Source: Actinomycetes bacterium
Lineage (GTDB): Bacteria; Actinomycetota; Actinomycetes; Mycobacteriales; Mycobacteriaceae
Direction of reading: 5' to 3'
Assembly: GCA_023460175.1 (NCBI GenBank)
Contig: JAEWRC010000012.1
Location: forward strand, 1 to 5,714
DNA length: 5,714 nt
In this document: one piece after another, positions 5,592 to 5,714 of the stretch
Layout of the letters: each line of letters starts with the position of its first letter
How positions within the stretch are numbered: position 1 is the first letter of the stretch
Notes under the pieces: model-generated
The model's database searches: none
Seen by the model: the letters and a program-made list of their open reading frames with translations, nothing else
What the model was told of the DNA's origin: nothing
Position numbers and translations under genes: made by a program

Positions 5592-5714
5592 GTGGAGCCC
5601 CAACCGGCCGACGCCTCCGCGCGGGTGGTCGCCCTGGTCAAGCGCGCGCGCCGGTTTCTGCCCGGCGATCCCGAGTTCGGCGATCCGCTGTCGACGGCCG
5701 GGCAGGGCGCGCCG
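5592..5714 (+). CDS. Adenylate cyclase-like protein, N-terminal fragment (runs off window)
   Basis: From GTG 5592 the frame is open to the window edge (41 codons). The visible start, VEPQPADASARVVALVKRAR followed by RFLPGDPEFGDPLSTAG, resembles my memory of the N-terminus of M. tuberculosis Rv1647, a class III adenylate cyclase. It also lies in the same order after the DUF2236 gene. The catalytic cyclase domain would be downstream, outside the window, so the enzymatic call rests on the N-terminal resemblance and gene order only. It has no Shine-Dalgarno, and the promoter places the transcript start at the GTG. It is divergent from the DUF2236 gene across 173 bases. Confidence 0.7.
   Translation, partial: MEPQPADASARVVALVKRARRFLPGDPEFGDPLSTAGQGAP

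Noticed and set aside
4334..5641. 435-codon minus-strand frame over the DUF2236 gene
   Set aside because: It runs in another frame, is very Arg/Ala/Pro-rich and extends over the divergent promoter region. The DUF2236 frame has conserved motifs and AGGAGG.

Overview
The window looks like a high-GC actinobacterial chromosome, most probably a non-tuberculous Mycobacterium/Mycolicibacterium. The evidence is the strong G/C bias at third codon positions, translation initiation factor IF3, L35 and L20 sequences of mycobacterial type, TANNNT -10 elements, and a gene order resembling, from memory, M. tuberculosis Rv1641-Rv1645c and Rv1647. Nothing in it looks mobile: there are no insertion sequences, tRNAs, CRISPR arrays or phage genes.

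Layout, left to right. (1) Positions 2-388 (+) hold the C-terminal end of a protein I do not recognise. It converges across a small GC hairpin with a DUF1844-family gene (425-793, -). (2) Positions 794-1041 form a divergent control region. An extended -10 promoter at 797-805 appears to launch a roughly 230-nt leader RNA with several stem-loops and a textbook intrinsic terminator (971-994) just before infC. (3) The translation operon infC (1042-1668), rpmI (1675-1869), rplT (1910-2299) and tsnR (2296-3081), all +, encodes IF3, ribosomal proteins L35 and L20, and a SpoU-family RNA 2'-O-methyltransferase. Two of its start codons are non-canonical: ATC for infC, and most likely CTG for tsnR, overlapping the rplT stop. 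(4) On the minus strand is a two-gene unit that reads a DUF2236 (MpaB/rubber-oxygenase-like) protein (5418-4339) and then an acyl-CoA dehydrogenase (4327-3071). The dehydrogenase stop overlaps the tsnR stop tail to tail by 11 bases. (5) At the right edge, divergent from the DUF2236 gene, is the start of an adenylate cyclase-like gene (5592 onward, +), apparently leaderless.

How the parts work together. The infC operon couples initiation-factor and 50S protein supply to an rRNA/tRNA modification enzyme. It carries two potential control layers: premature termination in the leader, and discrimination of the rare ATC start by IF3 itself. The DUF2236/acyl-CoA dehydrogenase pair suggests oxidative lipid or isoprenoid catabolism, probably under a repressor that binds the perfect palindrome at 5463-5478 between the promoter elements. 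The adenylate cyclase promoter has its own coaxial dyad at 5550-5583. No entirely new system is evident. The points most worth a second look are the control architecture of the infC leader and the two operator-like palindromes in the 5419-5591 intergenic region.
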